NCBI GenBank assembly: GCA_001692895.1
Contig: KV748223.1
Span: 1,054,001-1,118,000, forward strand
DNA: 64,000 bases
Source: Cenococcum geophilum 1.58
Taxonomy: Eukaryota; Ascomycota; Dothideomycetes; Gloniales; Gloniaceae
Reading direction: 5' to 3'
Part shown: positions 59,685 through 64,000 of the stretch, piece by piece
Layout: every line of letters starts with the position of its first letter
How positions within the stretch are numbered: position 1 is the first letter of the stretch
Position numbers and translations under genes: made by a program
The notes under the pieces: generated by a model
The model's database searches: none
What the model saw: the letters and a program-made list of their open reading frames with translations, nothing else
Told to the model about the DNA's origin: nothing

Positions 59685-62600
59685 ATACTAAAGAAGAATG
59701 GTAAACTAAGGCTGTGTATTAACTATAAATAGTTAAATAGTATTACTAGGAAGGATAGGTATCCTTTATTCTTAATTAGCGAAATCTAAAACAGGATAGG
59801 TAATACGTAAATCTTTACAAAGATAGATCTAAGATAGGCGTACTATTAGATTAGGATTAAGGAAGGCAATAAATAAAAGGTAGCCTTTAGATTAAAGGAA
59901 GAATTATATAAGCTATTAGTTATACAATTCGGGCTTATAAATATACTAGCAACGTTCTAAAAGCGTATTAACAATATATTAGAAGAATACTTAGATAAAT
60001 TTATTATGGTATATCTTAATAATATTATTATCTACTTAATAACTAAGGAAGAACACGGGGAATACATTAAATAGGTTTTAAAGAGACTACAAGAAGAACA
60101 GATGCTAGTAGTAATTAAGAAATGCGAGTTCTTTACTAGGAAGACCGATTTCATTAAATTTATCATTAAACTAGGCTAACTTAGTATAGATCTAAAGAAG
60201 ATCGAGGCTATAGTAAATTAGTAGGAACTAGAGAATGTTATATAGTTAAGATTATTCCTAGGGTTTTATAATTACTATAGAAGGTTTATAGCGTAGTGGT
60301 TAAAGAATATTAAGCTATTTACGCGGTTAATAAAGAAAAAAGAACTATAGGTATAGGGAGAGGAGCAAAGAGAACTCTTTAAAAAAGTTAAAGAGTTGTT
60401 TACCTAGGAGCCAGTTCTTAAAATCTATTAACTAGGACTAAAGACGGTTATAAAGATAGATGTATTAGACTATATACTAGGGGCGTGCTTTATATAAAGG
60501 TATTAAGATAGATAGCACCTAGTAGTATACTATAGTTGGAAGATAACACTACTAGAGTTAAACTATAACATCTACAACAAGGAGTTATTAGGTATAGTTA
60601 CAGTATTAAAGAAATAGAGAGCATTTTTATAAGGCATAGAAAAACTATTTATAGTTAAGACGGATTATAAGAACCTAATAGGATTTCTAATAACAAAGGA
60701 ACTTAACTAAAGATAGGTTAGATAGGCAGAGATGCTTACGGAATACTATTTTAAGATTTAATATACTAAAGGTATAGATAATATACGGGCAGATGCTCTA
60801 AGCCGTAAAGCTAAACTACAAAATAAGGAAAAGCCATTAGGGGCTTTATTGCAAAAAGATATAGATGGATTAATTAGGTACAATTATCTAAAAATCGCAG
60901 TAACTTAAGAAGATAATAAACTAGAGAAAGTCTACGAGATACCGGGAAGCTTTTAGGTATAAAGAATTCTAGAAGTATAGTTAGAAGATCTATAGACGGA
61001 TATATACGAAAATCAAGAAGTAAAATATATCCTAAGAAGTATAACAGAGCAGTTTATAAAGGACTTCTATAAGGGACTAACTTAAGGACATAATAGAACC
61101 ACGGGTTTAGTATTAAGACTCTAGGAGGAGTATATTATTAACGGAATCTAAAGAATAGCCAAAAGGGTTACTAAGGAATATTTAAATTGCTAAAGGAATA
61201 AACTAACGAGGTATAAGCTATATGGAGGGCTATAACCTATTAAAATACTAGAGAGACTATAGGAGGTTATATTATAGGACTTTATTATTAAGTTGCTAAA
61301 ATTAAGAGATCCTATTACCGGACAAGAATATAACGCGATCTTAGTAATAGTGGATAAGCTTATAAAGTGGGGATACTTTATAGCATGCACAGAAGAAATC
61401 TTAGCGGAAGATGTCGCTAGAATTTACGTAAAAGAAGTATTTATAAGATATAGAGTACTAAGTAAGATTATATTAGATAGAGATCTAAAATTTATAGCAG
61501 CATTCTAGGAAGTATTCTTAGCAGAGTAAGGAGTTTAAGCAGTAACTTCTACCGCATATTATCTATAGACAGATAGTTAAATGGAAAGATTAAACCAAAC
61601 ACTAGAATAGTATCTAAGGCATTATATTAATTACGCATAGAATAATTGGGTATCGCTATTACTAGTTATATAGTTTGCATACAATACAATACCTTAAGAA
61701 GGAATAGGCATATTACTATTTAAGGCAAATTATAGATATAAGCTAAGAACATCGTTGTTACTATAATAAGCGAAGAAAATAAGTAGTATAGCTAAAGAAA
61801 GAATAAAGAATTTAATAAATCTTTATGCAGACCTTATAGAGACAGCTAAGGTAGTATAGTAGAGAATAAAAAAGTACTATAACGCTAAGAGATCTAAGGG
61901 ACTAGATCTTAAGGAGGGAGATAAAGTGTAGCTACTATATAAAAATTTTAAGAGTCGACAACCAAGCAAGAAGTTAGACTACGTCAGACTAGGACCTTTT
62001 AAAATTACATAAAGGATTTCATCGGTCACGTTTAAGTTAAACCTACCAGCTAAAATAAAGATCTACCCTATATAGCACATTATAATACTAGAGCTAGCAT
62101 ATAGAAATATTAAGCCACCGGTTTATAAAGCAAATATATATAGAGGATAAGAAGAAGACAAATAGCAAGTTTTAAAGATCGTTAATTATAAGGATATTAA
62201 CGACGAGATATAGTATAAGGTTAAGTAGACAGGCTATACTAAGACTACCTAGAAGCTACTAGAAAATTTAAAGAACGCTATAGAAAAGGTATAGAAGTAT
62301 TAGAAGAGATTAGGTTAGGTAGTATTAATAAAAAAAGGATCGCTAAAGAATAAGTTACCTAAGGGGGACCTAAGAAGAGCAGTTGCCGAACTACTTAGAT
62401 CTGTTTCCTTCTCTATTAGAGGAGAATCCGTTCTTTTATTACCTAGTTCCTATAGACCTTATTTTATAAGTCTCCACTCCTTAAAATAAACTTTCTTATA
62501 AACCTTCTTAAGACGAAGCAGACGAGTAGACGCCGCAATTTAAGCATCTAGGGCCTTCTATTCCACGTTATAGGAACGTTCCAACTTAGTAAGGGCTTAT

Positions 62601-63038
62601 AATAGTTTACTATTTAGCTACGCAGCAGCAGATTAAACATAAAACCCTAAGACAAATTAATTAGGGAACTAGACGACTATTAAGAGTAATAAGACGCGTA
62701 TATTTAGTATTAGAAGTAGAGCGAACGTTATAGGACGAACGAATATTTGCTTTAGTATACTCTAAGTAAGAGAACGGTTGTCGCGAAGATGGGTTCGCCA
62801 ACGCAATATAAACTAACCCCTCTTTTAAATAATAAGAACATAAAGACGGTATAATCTCACTAAGAGATAGTATTGCAGCGATAGTGTAGGCACAACATTA
62901 GGCGTATAAAGAAGAAATTGCTTTAGGTATAATAAGTAATAATATTAACTAAATTAATTAGATAGACATTACACCTTTAGTAAATAACTTAGAGATGTTT
63001 TAAATCTTTAAGGATAAAGATAAAGAGGAGGGAGATAG

Positions 63039-63463
63039 TATTACGGACGCTTTAAGTACGATATTATGACTACTTAGAGAAGAGACGGAAGAAGCTAGTT
63101 AGTTAATTTAAGTACGGTCTAGGATGGAGCCAGTAGAACCATATAACGAGGAATAGTAACTAAGGTTATATAATATGCTACGTATTAAACAAGAGGAATA
63201 AGAGGAACTTATGTACCTTATATATAAGACGTATATTATATATAAGAAGGATTTTATAGGAGTACGGTTGTGTATTTAAGGACCCTTAGTCCCTACCTAG
63301 ATAGTTCCTTCCTTATAGTAATTCTTAGAATATAATTAGAGTTAATCTATTAGGTAACCACTCCACCAGTTATTATTACGTTGTTGACTTTTATACTTGC
63401 ATTTCCTACACACCTAGCCCAATAACGAGCCTATTGTAGTTCTTGCTACAAGGTTCCGTTACA
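63039..63463 (+). repeat. 3' LTR of Gypsy G1-c
   Basis: Starts tattacggacgctttaag and ends aaggttccgttaca, followed by the ttagc duplication. Same length as its partner. Confidence 0.92.
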
Positions 63464-63514
63464 TTAGCTACGCGATCGCACTTCCAACATATAGGTTATC
63501 TAGTAGTTAACTAG
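63464..63514 (+). pseudogene. Tc1/mariner transposase, 3' end
   Basis: The first five bases are the Gypsy target duplication. The frame interrupted at 49298 then continues as TRSHFQHIGYLVVN to TAG at 63512-63514. A His-Phe-x-His-x-Gly-Tyr ending is usual for fungal Tc1/mariner transposases, so this fixes the end of the gene. Confidence 0.85.
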
Positions 63515-64000
63515 TTAGCTTCCCTTATATTAATCAGCTATAAAATAGTATAGAAACAAATATTACTTACTACTTAATCGACTTCCTATATACCTTTAAG
63601 TCTCGCTGGAGCTTTATTAATGTACCCAATTTTAAGCCCAGCTCTTCCCACGTTATATTACTAAGCTCCTTACTATTATATAAGGCTTCTAAATTATAGT
63701 TATTCTCGTTTAAGATATCTATAATATATTCTAACTTAGTAGCTAACTCTACTAAGTTCTAATAAGGGTATTCTTAAAGCTAGTTAAAGTAGTTGTTTAG
63801 CTCTTAGGTAAAATTAGGCCTAGGTGCAATTGGGCTTATAGAAGGCTCTAGAAGTAGTACCGGCTCTATTACATAGGTCGGGGGAGGTACCCTAGGTATA
63901 GTAGGCTGTGGATATAGGTAAGGCGCGTACTAAAAGTGTGGTTGTGTTTAATACTATAGAGGATGCATCTGGTAAGGGGTATAGGGAGGGTAGCTCGGCT
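63515..64000 (-). pseudogene. Relic reading frame with a SAM-like tail, unidentified
   Basis: On the minus strand one frame, entering from the right edge, is Pro/Tyr-rich (PQPTIPRVPPPTYVIEPV near 63840-63900). It then reads ELATKLEYIIDILNE (near 63700-63745) and ends ITWEELGLKLGTLIKLQRDL..KSIK and a stop near 63573. The final segment resembles the end of a SAM domain. Interspersed stops are RIP-type. It may be the C-terminus of a transposon-borne accessory ORF or of a host gene captured by repeats; I cannot name it. Confidence 0.4.

Larger units (their letters stand above)
49299..63463 (+). mobile_element. Gypsy G1-c, complete in length, contains copia C2, broken
   Basis: LTRs of 425 bp at 49299-49723 and 63039-63463. 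A perfect 5-bp duplication ttagc (49294-49298 and 63464-63468) places it inside the Tc1 transposase. Gag (about 49770-50600), zinc-knuckle region, protease (about 52800), RT, RNase H and integrase (to about 61700) run in plus orientation, then a chromodomain-like or tail region. Copia C2 interrupts the RT region at 53476. Without C2 the length is 7,952 bp, equal to G1-b. LTR differences are transitions of RIP type; coding breaks are very numerous. N bases occur near 52858-52926. Confidence 0.93.

Noticed and set aside
61293-61508. 71-residue plus-strand frame LKLRDPITGQEYNAILVIVD...
   Set aside because: Not an independent gene: it is a surviving stretch of the Gypsy G1-c integrase.
1-64000. 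tRNA, 5S rRNA or other RNA genes
   Set aside because: I looked for cloverleaf-type and box A/B sequences and saw none; short hairpins found all fit transposon ends or repeats.

Overview
The window looks like a filamentous ascomycete (Pezizomycotina) genome. The one intact gene has short GT-AG introns (46 and 51 bp) and a Pezizomycotina-like MLH1 protein. Nearly everything else is transposon sequence with the mark of repeat-induced point mutation (RIP): very few CpA/TpG, excess TpA, and former coding frames full of TAG/TAA. I cannot name the species.

Layout. 1-964: simple repeats, a tandem pair of about 337 bp and a collagen-like minisatellite. 970-6437: a Ty1/copia element with both LTRs and a 5-bp target duplication. 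6650-8360: a second copia relic. 8361-31906: a nested Gypsy/LINE block. A minus-strand Gypsy (G3: LTR 31654-31906, gag, protease, RT) is split by a LINE (20424-30370) and by a second Gypsy (G1-b, 12291-20242), and cut off at 10611 by a G1 fragment. The LINE itself holds a complete Gypsy (G2, 24175-30065) and a solo LTR (21445-21618). 31907-38945: a Crypton-like NDC10/GCR1 relic split by a pogo/Fot1 transposon (32985-38330), which is split in turn by a second LINE copy. 39593-39832: a 35-bp minisatellite. 39890-43560: a second, inverted Crypton-like relic split by a small hAT element (40338-41322).

43790-46660 is a RIP-free island holding one gene, mlh1 (minus strand, three exons, 737 codons), a core protein of the MutL-alpha mismatch-repair complex. 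A 1,474-bp element with 22-bp inverted repeats, a perfect 9-bp target duplication and hairpin-capped ends (46670-48143) sits 142 bp upstream of its start codon. Beyond it, a RIP-mutated Tc1/mariner transposase (48276-49298 and 63464-63514) is split by a third G1 Gypsy (49299-63463), which contains a complete minus-strand copia element (53477-59684). The window ends in an unidentified relic reading frame.

At least ten insertion junctions can be checked by target-site duplications read directly in the sequence, so most of the order of events can be reconstructed. All positions and matches were found by eye; no database search was run.
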